This document shows positions 35,695 to 46,124 of a stretch of DNA of 64,000 bases, piece by piece. The position numbers and the translations under genes were made by a program. Position 1 is the first letter of the stretch. Each line of letters starts with the position of its first letter. The stretch is from Serratia sp. DD3 (lineage in GTDB: Bacteria > Pseudomonadota > Gammaproteobacteria > Enterobacterales > Enterobacteriaceae): positions 1 to 64,000 of the forward strand of contig NZ_AYKS02000091.1 in assembly GCF_000496755.2 (NCBI RefSeq), read 5' to 3'. The notes beneath the pieces were generated by a model. That model saw nothing but the letters and a program-made list of their open reading frames with translations. It ran no database searches and was not told the origin of the DNA.

Positions 35695-36612
35695 ATGCGT
35701 AACCGTACCCTCGCTGATCTTGACAGAGTCGTGGCACTCGGTGGTGGTCATGGTCTTGGCCGTGTCATGTCAGCGTTGTCGTCATTAGGCTCCCGCTTAA
35801 CCGGTATCGTCACCACCACGGATAATGGCGGGTCCACTGGTCGTATCCGTCGTTCTGAAGGGGGGATTGCCTGGGGAGATACGCGTAACTGCCTCAATCA
35901 ACTGATTACCGAGCCGAGTATCGCGTCAGCCATGTTTGAGTATCGTTTCAGTGGTAATGGCGAATTGGCTGGTCATAACCTAGGGAATTTGATGCTAAAA
36001 TCCCTCGATCACCTTAGCGTGCGTCCATTGGAGGCGATTAATCTGGTGCGCAACCTGTTAAGGGTGGATGCCGCGTTAATCCCCATGTCAGAGCAACCGG
36101 TAGATCTCATGGCCAATGACCATGAAGGCCACCCAGTGTATGGTGAAGTCAATATTGACCAACTGACTCAGATGCCACAAGAGTTACTGCTCTCCCCCCC
36201 GGTACATGCCACACGCGAAGCGGTAGAAGCCATCGCGCAAGCAGATTTGATCCTGATTGGCCCCGGTAGTTTTCTCACCAGCCTGATGCCGCTATTGCTG
36301 CTTGATGAACTGACACAAGCCTTACGGCGCAGTAGTGCCAATATGGTCTACATCGGTAATCTGGGGCGGGAACTCAGTGTGGCTGCCGCTGCCCTGAAAC
36401 TGCAAGATAAACTGGCACTGATGGAAGAGAAAATTGGCCGTAAAATGATTGACGCGGTGGTGGTTGGCCCAGCAGTGAATACCGACCACGTTCAAGACCG
36501 CATTGTCATCAAGCAGCCTCTGGAAGCCAGCGATATCCCTTACCGCCATGATCGCCAATTACTGCGCCAGGCGCTGGATCAGGTTTTAGTGCAACTGGCG
36601 GCTCGCCGTTAA
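35695..36612 (+). CDS. ybhK: YvcK/CofD-like protein YbhK
   Basis: 305 residues (E. coli YbhK 302). The family resembles CofD phospholactate transferase and Bacillus YvcK, a UDP-sugar-binding protein needed for gluconeogenic growth and cell shape. Recognisable segments: [31 protein letters not shown] and [13 protein letters not shown] AWGDTRNCL, and [16 protein letters not shown]. Enzyme activity is unproven. AAGGAG lies before the ATG at 35695. It is convergent with uvrB across a short repeat tract. Confidence 0.92.
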   Translation: MRNRTLADLDRVVALGGGHGLGRVMSALSSLGSRLTGIVTTTDNGGSTGRIRRSEGGIAWGDTRNCLNQLITEPSIASAMFEYRFSGNGELAGHNLGNLMLKSLDHLSVRPLEAINLVRNLLRVDAALIPMSEQPVDLMANDHEGHPVYGEVNIDQLTQMPQELLLSPPVHATREAVEAIAQADLILIGPGSFLTSLMPLLLLDELTQALRRSSANMVYIGNLGRELSVAAAALKLQDKLALMEEKIGRKMIDAVVVGPAVNTDHVQDRIVIKQPLEASDIPYRHDRQLLRQALDQVLVQLAARR

Positions 36613-36618
36613 TCTCCG

Positions 36619-36640
36619 GGTAGCAGGGCGAACTGCTACC
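36619..36640 (+). terminator. Hairpin after ybhK
   Basis: GGTAGCAG and CTGCTACC pair around GGCGAA, 6 bp past the stop. The right arm is the first unit of the 7-bp tandem repeat that follows, so the hairpin has several interchangeable right arms. Confidence 0.45.
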
Positions 36641-36668
36641 TGCTACCTGCTACCTGCTACCTGCTACC
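36634..36668. repeat. Tandem repeat (TGCTACC)x5
   Basis: Five perfect, contiguous copies of TGCTACC, followed at 36675-36694 by AAGCTGGC twice plus AAGC. The tract fills most of the gap between the convergent ybhK and uvrB genes and looks like a variable-number tandem repeat. Confidence 0.95.
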
Positions 36669-36698
36669 GGCGTCAAGCTGGCAAGCTGGCAAGCAAAA

Positions 36699-38711
36699 TC
36701 ACGACAGCGCAATAAATTGCGCGCGCAACTGGTGAATTTCATCACGCAGTGCGGCAGCTTGTTCGAACTCCAGGTTCTGTGCATGGGTATACATGCGGGC
36801 TTCCAGCACCTGAATTTGTTGTTCCAACGCTTTTGGTGTGAGATGTTGATATTGCGCACTGCTCTCTGCCGCCTTGTTTTTCCCTTTGTGCTTGCCCCGT
36901 GTACTGGGCTGCCCCAACTGTAAAATATCGCCAATTTTTTTGTTCAATCCGGTTGGCACAATGCCATTGGCTTGGTTGTGGGCTTGCTGTTTGACGCGCC
37001 GACGCTCTGTTTCGCCAATCGCTTTCGCCATGGAGTCAGTTATTCTGTCACCGTAAAGGATCGCCTTACCATTAAGATTACGTGCCGCACGGCCGATGGT
37101 CTGAATCAAAGAACGTTCAGAACGCAGGAACCCTTCTTTATCCGCATCCAGGATCGCCACCAATGACACTTCGGGCATGTCCAGCCCTTCCCTCAACAGG
37201 TTGATGCCCACCAGCACATCAAACTCCCCCAAACGCAAATCACGAATAATTTCTACACGTTCCACCGTATCAATATCCGAATGCAGGTAACGTACGCGCT
37301 CACCGTGCTCTTCAAGATAGTCGGTTAAATCTTCCGCCATCCGCTTGGTGAGTGTGGTGACCAGCACCCGTTCATTGACAGCAGCACGCAGACGAATTTC
37401 TGAAAGCAGATCGTCAACCTGAGTCGTAACCGGGCGAACTTCCACCACGGGATCGAGCAACCCGGTCGGGCGCACCACTTGATCGATAATGTCACCGCCG
37501 GATTTTTCCAGCTCATATTTACCCGGGGTCGCAGAAACATAGATTGTCTGTGGTGCCAGCGCTTCAAACTCTTCGAAACGAAGTGGCCGGTTATCCAGTG
37601 CTGAAGGCAAGCGAAAACCATATTCCACCAAGGTCTCTTTGCGTGAGCGATCGCCTTTGTACATGCCGCCAATTTGCGGAATAGTGACGTGAGATTCGTC
37701 CACCACCAGTAAGCCGTCTGCGGGTAGGTAGTCGAACAGCGTGGGGGGAGGATCACCTTCTCCCCGCCCAGAGAGATAACGTGAATAGTTTTCAATACCC
37801 GAGCAATAGCCCAATTCGTTCATCATCTCCAAATCAAACTGGGTACGTTGCGATAAACGCTGCTCTTCCAGCAGTTTGTTATTCGCCAGCAACACCTTGC
37901 GCCGCTGTGCTAATTCCAGTTTGATCTCCTCCATGGCCTGCACAATGCGTTCCCGGGGGGTAACATAGTGAGATTTGGGGTAGATGGTGAAACGGGGTAC
38001 GGTTTGTTCAACCTGACCGGTGAGCGGGTCAAACAGTGACAGACGTTCGACCTCGTCATCGAACAACTCCACCCGCAAAGCCAGCTCATCGGATTCCGCA
38101 GGGAATATATCAATCACTTCCCCACGCACCCGGAAGGTGGCTCGCTGGAAAGCCTGATCATTACGGGTATATTGCAATTCCGCCAGCCGCCGCAGAATCG
38201 ATCGTTGATCGATGATCATCCCTTTGGTGAGGTGCAGCATCATCTTCAGATAAAGATCCGGATCCCCCAGGCCGTAGATCGCAGAAACCGAGGCCACCAC
38301 CACCACGTCACGCCGCTCCAGCAGCGCTTTGGTGGCCGACAGGCGCATTTGCTCAATATGTTCGTTTACCGAGGCATCCTTCTCGATAAAGGTATCAGAA
38401 CTCGGTACGTAAGCTTCCGGCTGATAGTAATCGTAGTAGGAGACAAAATACTCCACTGCATTCTCGGGGAAAAACTCTTTCATCTCACCATAGAGCTGCG
38501 CCGCCAGCGTCTTGTTCGGTGCCAGCACCATGGTGGGGCGGTTGAGGTCCGCTATCACATTGGCAATGGTGAACGTTTTGCCCGAACCGGTTACCCCCAG
38601 CAACGTCTGGTGTGCCAAGCCATCTTCCAGCCCCATTTCCAGCTTGCGGATCGCTTCCGGCTGATCACCGGCTGGTTTGAATTCTGAATGCAGTTTGAAA
38701 TGTTTGCTCAT
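36699..38711 (-). CDS. uvrB: Excinuclease ABC subunit B
   Basis: 670-residue DNA-damage verification helicase of nucleotide excision repair. Walker A is GVTGSGKT (about 39-46), the beta-hairpin region contains [14 protein letters not shown], and DESH-type helicase motif II reads [17 protein letters not shown] is in motif VI, and a UvrC-binding UVR domain closes the chain (about 630-665). Matches E. coli UvrB throughout (673 aa). AGGGG precedes the ATG at 38711; the frame runs six codons further. Induced in the SOS response: a LexA box lies at 38781-38800. Confidence 0.97.
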   Translation of the reverse strand: MSKHFKLHSEFKPAGDQPEAIRKLEMGLEDGLAHQTLLGVTGSGKTFTIANVIADLNRPTMVLAPNKTLAAQLYGEMKEFFPENAVEYFVSYYDYYQPEAYVPSSDTFIEKDASVNEHIEQMRLSATKALLERRDVVVVASVSAIYGLGDPDLYLKMMLHLTKGMIIDQRSILRRLAELQYTRNDQAFQRATFRVRGEVIDIFPAESDELALRVELFDDEVERLSLFDPLTGQVEQTVPRFTIYPKSHYVTPRERIVQAMEEIKLELAQRRKVLLANNKLLEEQRLSQRTQFDLEMMNELGYCSGIENYSRYLSGRGEGDPPPTLFDYLPADGLLVVDESHVTIPQIGGMYKGDRSRKETLVEYGFRLPSALDNRPLRFEEFEALAPQTIYVSATPGKYELEKSGGDIIDQVVRPTGLLDPVVEVRPVTTQVDDLLSEIRLRAAVNERVLVTTLTKRMAEDLTDYLEEHGERVRYLHSDIDTVERVEIIRDLRLGEFDVLVGINLLREGLDMPEVSLVAILDADKEGFLRSERSLIQTIGRAARNLNGKAILYGDRITDSMAKAIGETERRRVKQQAHNQANGIVPTGLNKKIGDILQLGQPSTRGKHKGKNKAAESSAQYQHLTPKALEQQIQVLEARMYTHAQNLEFEQAAALRDEIHQLRAQFIALS

Positions 38712-38780
38712 ATCCCCTTCATCTTTCAATTTGCCAAGGCCACAACATGCCGCCAGGAATCAGCTGTCACTTACCCATAT

Positions 38781-38800
38781 TACTGGATATAAAAACAGCC
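38781..38800. promoter_or_regulatory. LexA (SOS) box of uvrB
   Basis: TACTGGATATAAAAACAGCC contains CTG-N10-CAG with an AT-rich centre, 70 bp upstream of the uvrB start, the same place and nearly the same sequence as the E. coli uvrB LexA site. Confidence 0.9.
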
Positions 38801-39080
38801 TCCAACACATTTATCTTTAAGTGCATTCCAGTCACTGACAAGGTAGGAACTTTCTGATTGTCAATCGTCATGTTATCCCCAGAACATATCATAAATTAAC
38901 ATTTCTACTACAAGGCAACGTAAAATCACTCGCGGCACTCCCCTCCGTCAACAAGTGTCTTGATTTTAGTTAATTTGTTGATATTAAATACTTTTAATTA
39001 AAAGCCGAGAATAACGGCAACCTTGTTGAAACCCGCGCCCCTGCTCTATTTACACTACTTTTCTAGCTATAATGCACATG

Positions 39081-39105
39081 GTTATCCACAGGAATAGTGG
39101 ATAAC
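39081..39105. promoter_or_regulatory. Inverted pair of DnaA-box-like sites
   Basis: GTTATCCAC and GTGGATAAC are a perfect 9-bp inverted repeat with spacer AGGAATA. The left site with the next base is TTATCCACA, the perfect DnaA box; the right one is TTATCCACT in reverse. They lie 8-32 bp after a TATAAT and about 370 bp upstream of uvrB. Confidence 0.7.
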
Positions 39106-39330
39106 TCGCAGTACCCCATAAGGGGCGGGAGTTAGGCAAAGGACACTTTTCCGTTTGCAGTGGCATTGCAGTCATTTTTTTAGTTACTTTTTCAAAAAAA
39201 TTTCGCATCGCTTATAACAATTAATGCTAAAAAAGTGCATAAAAAAAATGATATTTCGGACTGTTGACAAAGTCCCTTTTTAGCTTAAGCGGACAGGGTT
39301 TTACAGTACATCGGATAAACGGTCACTGAC

Positions 39331-40011
39331 TCACTCGGCAAGCTGTGTCAAGTCAAGATATTGCGCTAGTCGCTGTTGCTCAATCTGCGGTAAATGGGGA
39401 ATTTCCCCCAACAACGGGGCTGGCAACATACGGCAAAGCGTCGCAAGATACTCCTGATGGCGTTTTCCCGGTTTAATGACCTGATTGGCTATCCAACCTG
39501 CCAGGGGTAGCCCCGCTTGCTGAACGGCCTGAGCGGTAAGCACTGCATGGTTGATACAACCCAGTTTGATCCCAACCACCAGAATCACCGACAAGCGTTC
39601 CTGGCGCACCCAATCGGCAAGCGTATAGCGTTCGCAAAGTGGGGTAAACCATCCCCCGGCCCCTTCCACCAGCAACCACTCGGCCTGTTGTTCAAGGTGA
39701 CGTAAACCACTAGAAAGTCGAGCCAGAGAGATGGGGATCCCTTCATGTTGGCTGGCAATATGGGGTGAGGTTGCCTCAGCAAAGGTGTATGGATTCACAT
39801 CGGTATAATCCAGCGCCATACTGCTGTTTCTCTGCAGAGCCAATGCATCACTATTACGCCACCCCTCAGCGGTCATTTCACTGCCTGAAGCCACTGGCTT
39901 ATAACCAGCACAGCAAAACCCTGCCGCCTGAGCCGCCTGTAACAGAGCACTGCTGGCGACCGTTTTCCCCACTTCCGTATCCGTTCCCGTCACAAACCAA
40001 CGTTTAATCAC
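39331..40011 (-). CDS. bioD: Dethiobiotin synthetase
   Basis: 226-residue ATP-dependent carboxylase forming dethiobiotin from 7,8-diaminopelargonate and CO2. The P-loop is GTDTEVGKT and the second conserved loop VEGAGGWFTPL. Two starts are possible: ATG at 40026 or GTG at 40011. The GTG aligns with the E. coli start ([13 protein letters not shown] against MSKRYFVTGTDTE), has GGAG nine bases upstream and gives the family length (225), so it is used; it overlaps bioC by 8 bp. Last gene of bioBFCD. Confidence 0.93.
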   Translation of the reverse strand: MIKRWFVTGTDTEVGKTVASSALLQAAQAAGFCCAGYKPVASGSEMTAEGWRNSDALALQRNSSMALDYTDVNPYTFAEATSPHIASQHEGIPISLARLSSGLRHLEQQAEWLLVEGAGGWFTPLCERYTLADWVRQERLSVILVVGIKLGCINHAVLTAQAVQQAGLPLAGWIANQVIKPGKRHQEYLATLCRMLPAPLLGEIPHLPQIEQQRLAQYLDLTQLAE

Positions 40012-40771
40012 GATAAATGACTCCATAAACCAGATGATAACTGAGAGGGTACTGCCCCTGTTGGCAGGAGTAAGCCGCTTGCAATGCCGCTAAACGCTGG
40101 CGAGAAAGCAACCCGCTATCACGGCCCTGATGTAAATGGGTGGCACCAATCCCCTTCAATGAGCGCATCAGTGTCATAACATCAGGGTAATGCAGGGTTT
40201 GCCAGGCAGGTTGCAGCTCATGACGATAGTGCTGACAAGCAGCACTAATCTGTGCGACAGGCAGGAAATCATTCACATGGCGTTCACCATCAACCTGCTG
40301 CCAGGCAGCCGCCAATTCATGTAATGTGCCCTGTGCCAAGGTAGCGAATAAAATCACCCCACCCGGCCGTGTCACCCGGTACAGTTCCGCCAATACCTGA
40401 GGCAGAGAGCTGCACCACTGCACCACCAGGCTGCTAAAACAGATATCCACAGAGGCATCTGGCAGCGGGACATTCTCGATATCCCCCAGTAAGTAGTGAT
40501 CAGCCACCTGCTGCTGGCGGGCAAAAGCCAACATACCCGGCGCCAGATCCAGCGCAGTCACCTGCTTACCCAAGTTGCGCCAACGACGGCTGAAATAACC
40601 GGTGCCACAGCCAGCATCCAATACCGATTGGCCAGGGTGATGAGCCGCCATCGCGATTAAGCGTTCTCCTACCTCCCGTTGTAACACGGCCGCCACATCA
40701 TAACTTTTTGCTGCCCGGCTGAAGGCCGCGGCCACCGCCTGCTTGTTCACCCCCTCAAACACAGATGTCAT
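40004..40771 (-). CDS. bioC: Malonyl-ACP O-methyltransferase
   Basis: 255-residue SAM-dependent methyltransferase that methylates malonyl-ACP to prime pimelate synthesis on the fatty-acid machinery. The SAM motif I reads [15 protein letters not shown] (about 54-68), and [13 protein letters not shown] follows. Overlaps bioF by 17 bp and bioD by 8 bp. Partner esterase bioH is not in this window. Confidence 0.94.
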   Translation of the reverse strand: MTSVFEGVNKQAVAAAFSRAAKSYDVAAVLQREVGERLIAMAAHHPGQSVLDAGCGTGYFSRRWRNLGKQVTALDLAPGMLAFARQQQVADHYLLGDIENVPLPDASVDICFSSLVVQWCSSLPQVLAELYRVTRPGGVILFATLAQGTLHELAAAWQQVDGERHVNDFLPVAQISAACQHYRHELQPAWQTLHYPDVMTLMRSLKGIGATHLHQGRDSGLLSRQRLAALQAAYSCQQGQYPLSYHLVYGVIYRD

Positions 40772-41906
40772 GTAACACCTCTAGCAAACGTTCGATATCT
40801 TCTGTTTGGTGCGCCGCAGTCAGTGTAATGCGCAAGCGCGCGCTACCCGGTGGCACTGTTGGCGGACGGATAGCGCTAACCCAAATCCCCTGCTCACGCA
40901 GACGTTGGGCCAAAACCAGCGTTTGCTGGTTATCCCCCACCACTAACGGTTGAATTGCGGTGTCTGAGTCCGTTAACTTCAGTGGCAGGCTGGCAACCCC
41001 GGCGCGAAAGCGTTGGATATGGCGCTGTAATTGAGCCCGTAACTCGTCCCCCTGTTGGACACAATGTAATGCGGCCTGCAAGGCACAAGCCTGGGCCGGG
41101 GGCATCGCCGTGCTATAAATCAGATGGCGTGCAAATTGCAGCAAGTATTCTGCCAAGGGTTCATCACATAACACCGCCGCACCACTGACACCAAAGGCTT
41201 TGCCAAAAGTGACCACCAAGATCTCCGGGCGTACCCCCTGCTGCCAGCAACTACCGCGCCCTTGTGCACCACGCACGCCAATACCGTGCGCATCGTCCAC
41301 CATCAGCCAGCCCCCCGCCTGGTGGGTTAAGTGCTGTAATTCCGCCAGCGGTGCGCTGTCACCATCCATACTGAAGATCCCTTCGGTGATCACCAGTTGT
41401 TGGCCTGTACAGGCTTTTTGCAGTAACGAGGCTAGCGAGTGTGGCTGGTTATGATGAAAACGCCGCAATTGTGCGGGTGAGTGCATCGCCGCTTCTAACA
41501 GTGAGGCATGGCTGAGTCTGTCGGCTAACAGGCAATCGCCAGCCTGCATTAAGGCCGCCAGGACCGCCTGATTAGCGGCATAACCGGAGATAAACAGCAA
41601 AGCGCGTGGATACCCCAGCCACTGGGCCAGTTGCTGCTCTAATTCATGGTGAGCCTGGCTAAACCCGGTCACATGCCCAGAGCCGCCACTCCCCACACCA
41701 TAGTGCACCGCACCCTGCTGCCAAGCGGCAATCACCTCAGCATGTTGGCTGAGCCCAAGGTAATCATTACTGGAAAAGTTGAGATACTGCTGACCGTTGC
41801 ATTGCAGGTAGCGCCCATTACCGCCCTGATTGACCTGCCGTTGTCGATAAGCGGCATGCTGCCGCCGCTCATTCAGCGCCTGTTCAATACGTTGTTGCCA
41901 GCTCAT
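40755..41906 (-). CDS. bioF: 8-amino-7-oxononanoate synthase
   Basis: 383-residue PLP enzyme condensing pimeloyl-ACP with alanine. [13 protein letters not shown] near the N-terminus, [17 protein letters not shown] and the PLP-lysine segment [14 protein letters not shown] are family hallmarks. The bioB stop and bioF start share one base (TGATG), so expression is coupled. E. coli BioF has 384 residues. Confidence 0.95.
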   Translation of the reverse strand: MSWQQRIEQALNERRQHAAYRQRQVNQGGNGRYLQCNGQQYLNFSSNDYLGLSQHAEVIAAWQQGAVHYGVGSGGSGHVTGFSQAHHELEQQLAQWLGYPRALLFISGYAANQAVLAALMQAGDCLLADRLSHASLLEAAMHSPAQLRRFHHNQPHSLASLLQKACTGQQLVITEGIFSMDGDSAPLAELQHLTHQAGGWLMVDDAHGIGVRGAQGRGSCWQQGVRPEILVVTFGKAFGVSGAAVLCDEPLAEYLLQFARHLIYSTAMPPAQACALQAALHCVQQGDELRAQLQRHIQRFRAGVASLPLKLTDSDTAIQPLVVGDNQQTLVLAQRLREQGIWVSAIRPPTVPPGSARLRITLTAAHQTEDIERLLEVLHDICV

Positions 41907-42943
41907 CAGCGTGCCGCGTTGTAAAATTCGGCGGTATCGGCGCTGAGCAGTTGTTCTGCCAAGATCTGCTGCTGTTGCTTGTCACCCTGCTCAATGGAGG
42001 TTTGCTGCGGGTTAAGCCCCAATTTGCGGAACAACTGCCGATCTTTATCTTCTTCTGGATTGGGCGTGGTGAGTAATTTACAGCCATAGAAGATGGAGTT
42101 GGCCCCAGCCATAAAGCACATAGCCTGAGTCTGTTCACTCATCTGCTCACGACCCGCTGACAGGCGGACATAAGAGCTGGGCATCATAATCCGCGCAATA
42201 GCGATAGTGCGGATAAAATCAAAGGGATCGACATCGTCGTTATCCGCCAGTGGTGTCCCCTTCACTTTCACCAACATGTTGATTGGCACGCTCTCAGGTG
42301 GGGTTGGCAAATTAGCTAACTGCACCAGCAACCCGGCGCGGTCAGCGACGGTTTCCCCCAAGCCGACAATGCCGCCGGAACAGACTTTGATCCCGGCATT
42401 ACGCACGGTGTCGAGGGTATCCAGGCGCTCCTGGTAGCTGCGCGTGGTGATGATGCTGGAGTAAAATTCTGGCGAGGTGTCAAGATTATGGTTGTAGTAA
42501 TCCAACCCGGCGTCAGCCAAGCGCTCGGCCTGACTAGGGTCTAGGGTACCCAGCGTCATACAGGTTTCCATCCCCATGGCTTTTACCCCCTGTACCATCT
42601 GCTGCAGATAAGGCATATCACGCTCGTGCGGGTTCTTCCAGGCGGCACCCATGCAGAAACGGCTTGACCCGGCTGCTTTGGCCTGACGCGCCGATGCCAA
42701 AACCTGCTCCACCTGCATCAACCGTTCAGTCTCCAGGCCGGTTTTATAACGCGAACTTTGCGGGCAGTATTTACAATCTTCCGGACAAGCGCCGGTTTTT
42801 ATCGATAGCAGTGTACTTACTTGGACTTGTTGTGGGTCAAAATGTTGGCGGTGAACGGTTTGTGCTTGGTATAGCAATTCCAGCAGCGGTTTATCAAACA
42901 GGGCTTGGGCTAGCCCCACGGTCCAGTGGATACGATCGGCCAT
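41906..42943 (-). CDS. bioB: Biotin synthase (radical SAM)
   Basis: 345 residues. Inserts sulfur into dethiobiotin using a SAM [4Fe-4S] cluster ([14 protein letters not shown]) and an auxiliary [2Fe-2S] cluster. The start at the ATG 42943, nine bases after GGGAG, agrees with E. coli; a TTG three codons upstream is not needed. First gene of bioBFCD and divergent from bioA across the BirA operator. Confidence 0.96.
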   Translation of the reverse strand: MADRIHWTVGLAQALFDKPLLELLYQAQTVHRQHFDPQQVQVSTLLSIKTGACPEDCKYCPQSSRYKTGLETERLMQVEQVLASARQAKAAGSSRFCMGAAWKNPHERDMPYLQQMVQGVKAMGMETCMTLGTLDPSQAERLADAGLDYYNHNLDTSPEFYSSIITTRSYQERLDTLDTVRNAGIKVCSGGIVGLGETVADRAGLLVQLANLPTPPESVPINMLVKVKGTPLADNDDVDPFDFIRTIAIARIMMPSSYVRLSAGREQMSEQTQAMCFMAGANSIFYGCKLLTTPNPEEDKDRQLFRKLGLNPQQTSIEQGDKQQQQILAEQLLSADTAEFYNAAR

Positions 42944-42996
42944 TGACTGCAACTCCCAATATGAAAAGTGTCGCCAGTGTAAATATTGCGGCTATA

Positions 42997-43029
42997 CTGT
43001 CAACCATTCTATTTATTTTTGGTTTACGG
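42997..43029. promoter_or_regulatory. BirA (biotin) operator
   Basis: CTGTCAACC at 42997-43005 and GGTTTACGG at 43021-43029 are near-consensus half-sites of the BirA operator (TTGTMAACC-N15-GGTTKACAA) with exactly 15 bases between. It lies between the divergent bioB and bioA starts and represses both when biotin is plentiful. Confidence 0.88.
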
Positions 43030-43032
43030 TTA

Positions 43033-44307
43033 ATGTCTCTCTCCCCCTGCGATATTGAATTTGATCGACGCCATATCTGGCACCCCTACACCTCCATGAC
43101 TAAGCCGCTGCCCTGCTACCCGATTACCGCCGCCAGTGGCGTGGAATTGCAACTGGCCGATGGCCGGCAACTGGTGGATGGCATGTCTTCATGGTGGGCC
43201 GCCATTCACGGTTACAATCATCCGCAACTCAATCAGGCCGCAACACAGCAGTTGCAGAAAATGTCACATGTGATGTTCGGGGGTATTACCCATCCCGCTG
43301 CCATTGCCCTGTGCCGTAAATTGCTGGCGATGACACCCGACGCGCTGCAATGTGTATTTCTGGCTGATTCAGGTTCCGTGGCGGTGGAAGTGGCGCTGAA
43401 AATGGCGCTGCAATATTGGCAGGCCCGTGGAGAGCGGCGACAACGTATTTTGACCCTACGCCAGGGCTATCATGGTGATACCTTTGGCGCGATGTCGGTA
43501 TGCGACCCAGATAATTCCATGCATAGCCTGTATCAGGGGTATCTTGCACCGCATCTGTTTGCCACCGCGCCTCAATGTCGCTTCGACGCCCCCTGGGACG
43601 AGCAGGACATCGCGCCATTTAATACCCTGCTAGAGCAACATGCGGGAGAGATTGCTGCGGTGATCCTCGAACCTATCGTTCAAGGGGCGGGGGGGATGCG
43701 TATCTATCACCCTAACTATGTTAAACGCGTGCGTGAACTGTGCGACCAGCACCAGATTTTGTTAATAGCTGATGAGATTGCCACCGGGTTTGGCCGTACC
43801 GGCAAGCTGTTTGCCTGTGAACATGCGGATGTCGTGCCTGATATTCTCTGTTTGGGCAAAGCGCTGACTGGGGGATATATGACCCTTTCTGCTACCCTCA
43901 CCACCCGCCATGTGGCAGAAACCATCAGTGAAGGTGCCGCAGGCTGTTTTATGCATGGCCCAACCTTTATGGGAAATCCTCTGGCCTGTGCGGTTGCCTG
44001 CGCCAGCCTGACACTGCTCGAGGATAATCTTTGGCAACAGCAAGTGCGTGACATTCAAAACCAGCTAAAGCAGCAGCTACTCCCTCTCACAGCTCTGCCC
44101 AAGGTGGCGGATGTCCGGGTGCTCGGTGCTATTGGCGTGGTAGAAATGCGCCAGCCAGTGGATGTAGCGGCGCTACAACGTGGTTTTGTCGAGCGAGGTG
44201 TGTGGATCCGGCCATTCGGCAAACTGATTTACCTGATGCCGCCTTATATCATCACCCCAGAACAACTTTCGCGTCTAACTGCAGCCATTGCGGCCGCGGT
44301 GGCGTGA
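43033..44307 (+). CDS. bioA: Adenosylmethionine-8-amino-7-oxononanoate aminotransferase
   Basis: 424-residue PLP transaminase using S-adenosylmethionine as amino donor to make 7,8-diaminopelargonate. It starts [55 protein letters not shown] and the lysine in [15 protein letters not shown] are typical. The frame extends through bioB in antisense, but the ATG at 43033 matches E. coli BioA. It starts only 4 bp after the BirA operator. Confidence 0.95.
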   Translation: MSLSPCDIEFDRRHIWHPYTSMTKPLPCYPITAASGVELQLADGRQLVDGMSSWWAAIHGYNHPQLNQAATQQLQKMSHVMFGGITHPAAIALCRKLLAMTPDALQCVFLADSGSVAVEVALKMALQYWQARGERRQRILTLRQGYHGDTFGAMSVCDPDNSMHSLYQGYLAPHLFATAPQCRFDAPWDEQDIAPFNTLLEQHAGEIAAVILEPIVQGAGGMRIYHPNYVKRVRELCDQHQILLIADEIATGFGRTGKLFACEHADVVPDILCLGKALTGGYMTLSATLTTRHVAETISEGAAGCFMHGPTFMGNPLACAVACASLTLLEDNLWQQQVRDIQNQLKQQLLPLTALPKVADVRVLGAIGVVEMRQPVDVAALQRGFVERGVWIRPFGKLIYLMPPYIITPEQLSRLTAAIAAAVA

Positions 44308-44403
44308 GAAAATGTGAGTATAGAACCGCACCGTGATCGGCATAATGATTGCGGTGCGCAGGATTACCCTCTGAATAAAGCACAATTTTTGCGCATTGCA
44401 GTT

Positions 44404-44443
44404 TTGACCACAGCCAAAGTTAATTCTATAATATTGTGAATTA
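44404..44443 (+). promoter_or_regulatory. hipBA promoter with palindromic operator
   Basis: TTGACC (44404-44409) and TATAAT (44427-44432), 17 bp apart, make a near-ideal sigma-70 promoter. TAATTC (44421-44426) and GAATTA (44438-44443) are inverted around the -10 element, a likely HipB autorepression site. Confidence 0.65.
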
Positions 44444-44474
44444 AGAGCAAAAAAGCCACATAAGGCACAATATA

Positions 44475-44789
44475 TTGGATTTAAGCCTAAGAAAACCCGA
44501 TGAGATCGTTAAGCGGATCTGTGAGCGTCTGCGCACTGAGCGGTTAGCGCTACAGATGACGCAGGCTGATGTCGCGGCACGCGCCGGTATTAGCAGCAAT
44601 ACCGTGTCTAATCTTGAGGCAGGGCGCAATGTCGGGTTCGAAAATCTAGTCCGTGTAGCGATGGTTCTTGGGCGCAGCCAGGAACTCGAAGCCTTGTTCC
44701 TACCAAAATTGGACAGCCTTGAAGATATTTTCCGCTACGAAAACAGCGCGAAACGTCATCGTGTCAAGAGGAGGTTCGACAATGCTTGA
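44475..44789 (+). CDS. hipB: HipB-type Xre-family antitoxin
   Basis: 104 residues. The helix-turn-helix is at about 22-75 (LALQMTQADVAARAGISSN, NTVSNLEAGRNVGFENL). It represses its own promoter and should neutralise HipA. The start is a TTG at 44475, supported by AAGG nine bases upstream; the first ATG in frame would remove the first helix of the domain. The 3' end overlaps hipA by 8 bp (ATG of hipA inside the hipB tail). Not the E. coli K-12 hipB. Confidence 0.85.
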   Translation: MDLSLRKPDEIVKRICERLRTERLALQMTQADVAARAGISSNTVSNLEAGRNVGFENLVRVAMVLGRSQELEALFLPKLDSLEDIFRYENSAKRHRVKRRFDNA

Positions 44790-46044
44790 GCAAGTCAATG
44801 TCTACTACAATGGCTGGGGTGAACATTGGCACTGGGGCTCGCTGGTTTCGACGACAGTGATCACCGGCCGCCCACTGATTCTGTTTGAATACAGCCAGGA
44901 AGCGAAGCAGAAAGGGTTGGAACTGTCGTCTTTTAAGCTACCATTGGCAGGAACGCCGTTACGCAGAGACTTTCCGCCCCACCAGTTGGGGCTACCCGGA
45001 CCCGTCTATGATGCTCTCCCTGACGGTTGGGGGATGCTGCTGATGGATCGTTTGTTCAAACGCCGTGGCCTCAATGCAGCACGTATCGGGCCACTGGAGC
45101 GGCTGACTTACATTGGCAACCATGCCATGGGGGCCATGTCATTCGAGCCTGTCGCACCCGAGGGGCTGGAGATGGAAGGGGATATCTCCATTGATCGACT
45201 TGCGGCAGAAGTGCAAGAAGTCCTCAAGGGTGAAGGTGGGGCATTCCTGCAAAAATTACTGTTGGTAGGCGGCTCTCCACAAGGTGCCAGACCCAAGGCT
45301 TTGGTCTATCGCGACCCCCAAACCGGCACTTTTACCACTACGTCTACGCCAGGCTTTGAAGCTTGGTTGATCAAATTTCCTGCTCAACAAGAACATCCCG
45401 AAGTCTGTGCCATAGAGATGGTCTATGCCGAATGCTTACGCCTGTGTGGCATTCAGACGCCTGAGACGCACTATTTCAGCCTGCCCAATGGGTTAGCGGC
45501 CTTCGCGACCAAACGCTTTGATCGGCATGGGGCTTTGCGCGTGCCTATGCAAAGTCTTGCCGCCTTTACTGGTGCTGATTTCACCACACCAGGGTCGTTA
45601 GATTACGTTAATTTCTTGCGGGCCACCCAAATGTGCACTAATGATGTGCGGGAGAAAGCACTCGCATTTGAGCGTGTGGTTTTCAATGTGGTGTTCAACA
45701 ACCGAGACGATCATCCCAAGAATTTTTCCTATCTTATGTCACCCTCTGGTGAGTGGAAATTGGCACCAGCGTATGACGTCACGTTCTGTGAAGGCCCAGG
45801 GGGGTATCATCAGATGGATGTGATGGGCGAAGCACTGGAAATTCACCGTGAGGCTATGCTCCGGCTTGCCGAAGAAGCCGAGATGCCAGCCAATATAGCG
45901 AGTACCCTGATTGACCGATTTTGCGATGTGGCGGGCCAGTTTGCCACTTTAGCCAAGCAGATGTATCCCCAAGCGATCACCCCAGGCACGTTACAAACTA
46001 TCCAGCAGCGAATCGATGAGAATATCAACTTGCTTGGTCGCTAA
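44782..46044 (+). CDS. hipA: HipA-family serine/threonine kinase toxin
   Basis: 420 residues. N-terminal HipA subdomain (about 5-110, YNGWGEHWHWGSLV) and a kinase-like C-terminal domain with LLVGGSPQGARPKALVY (ATP loop), FNVVFNNRDDHPKNFSYLM (catalytic Asp/Asn) and LAPAYDVTF (metal Asp). HipA toxins phosphorylate aminoacyl-tRNA synthetases such as GltX; the target here is unknown. AGGAGG precedes the ATG. The pair sits between bioA and ybhB, where E. coli has no such genes. Confidence 0.9.
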   Translation: MLEQVNVYYNGWGEHWHWGSLVSTTVITGRPLILFEYSQEAKQKGLELSSFKLPLAGTPLRRDFPPHQLGLPGPVYDALPDGWGMLLMDRLFKRRGLNAARIGPLERLTYIGNHAMGAMSFEPVAPEGLEMEGDISIDRLAAEVQEVLKGEGGAFLQKLLLVGGSPQGARPKALVYRDPQTGTFTTTSTPGFEAWLIKFPAQQEHPEVCAIEMVYAECLRLCGIQTPETHYFSLPNGLAAFATKRFDRHGALRVPMQSLAAFTGADFTTPGSLDYVNFLRATQMCTNDVREKALAFERVVFNVVFNNRDDHPKNFSYLMSPSGEWKLAPAYDVTFCEGPGGYHQMDVMGEALEIHREAMLRLAEEAEMPANIASTLIDRFCDVAGQFATLAKQMYPQAITPGTLQTIQQRIDENINLLGR

Positions 46045-46124
46045 AAACCACTGACTTGGCTGTATATTCTTGCCGCAAAACAATCTAGGCTCATTGACTT
46101 AAAGAACGATATGGGAGAGTGGTT

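Larger units (their letters stand above)
38712..39329. other. 618-bp uvrB/bioD intergenic region
   Basis: Long AT-rich region between bioD and uvrB, which are transcribed in the same direction. It holds the uvrB promoter with LexA box (38781-38800), a TATAAT at 39068-39073, paired DnaA-box-like sites (39081-39105) and a T/A-rich stretch (39170-39260). In E. coli the uvrB upstream region also has several promoters and, as I recall, a DnaA site. No coding frame or known RNA was seen. Confidence 0.6.

Noticed and set aside
39068..39330. Small RNA gene starting near 39080
   Set aside because: A TATAAT is present but no good -35 at 17 bp and no terminator with a T-run; not enough to call.
42664..43032. 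Long N-terminal extension of bioA (123 codons)
   Set aside because: It is antisense to bioB and crosses the BirA operator; the ATG at 43033 matches the family.
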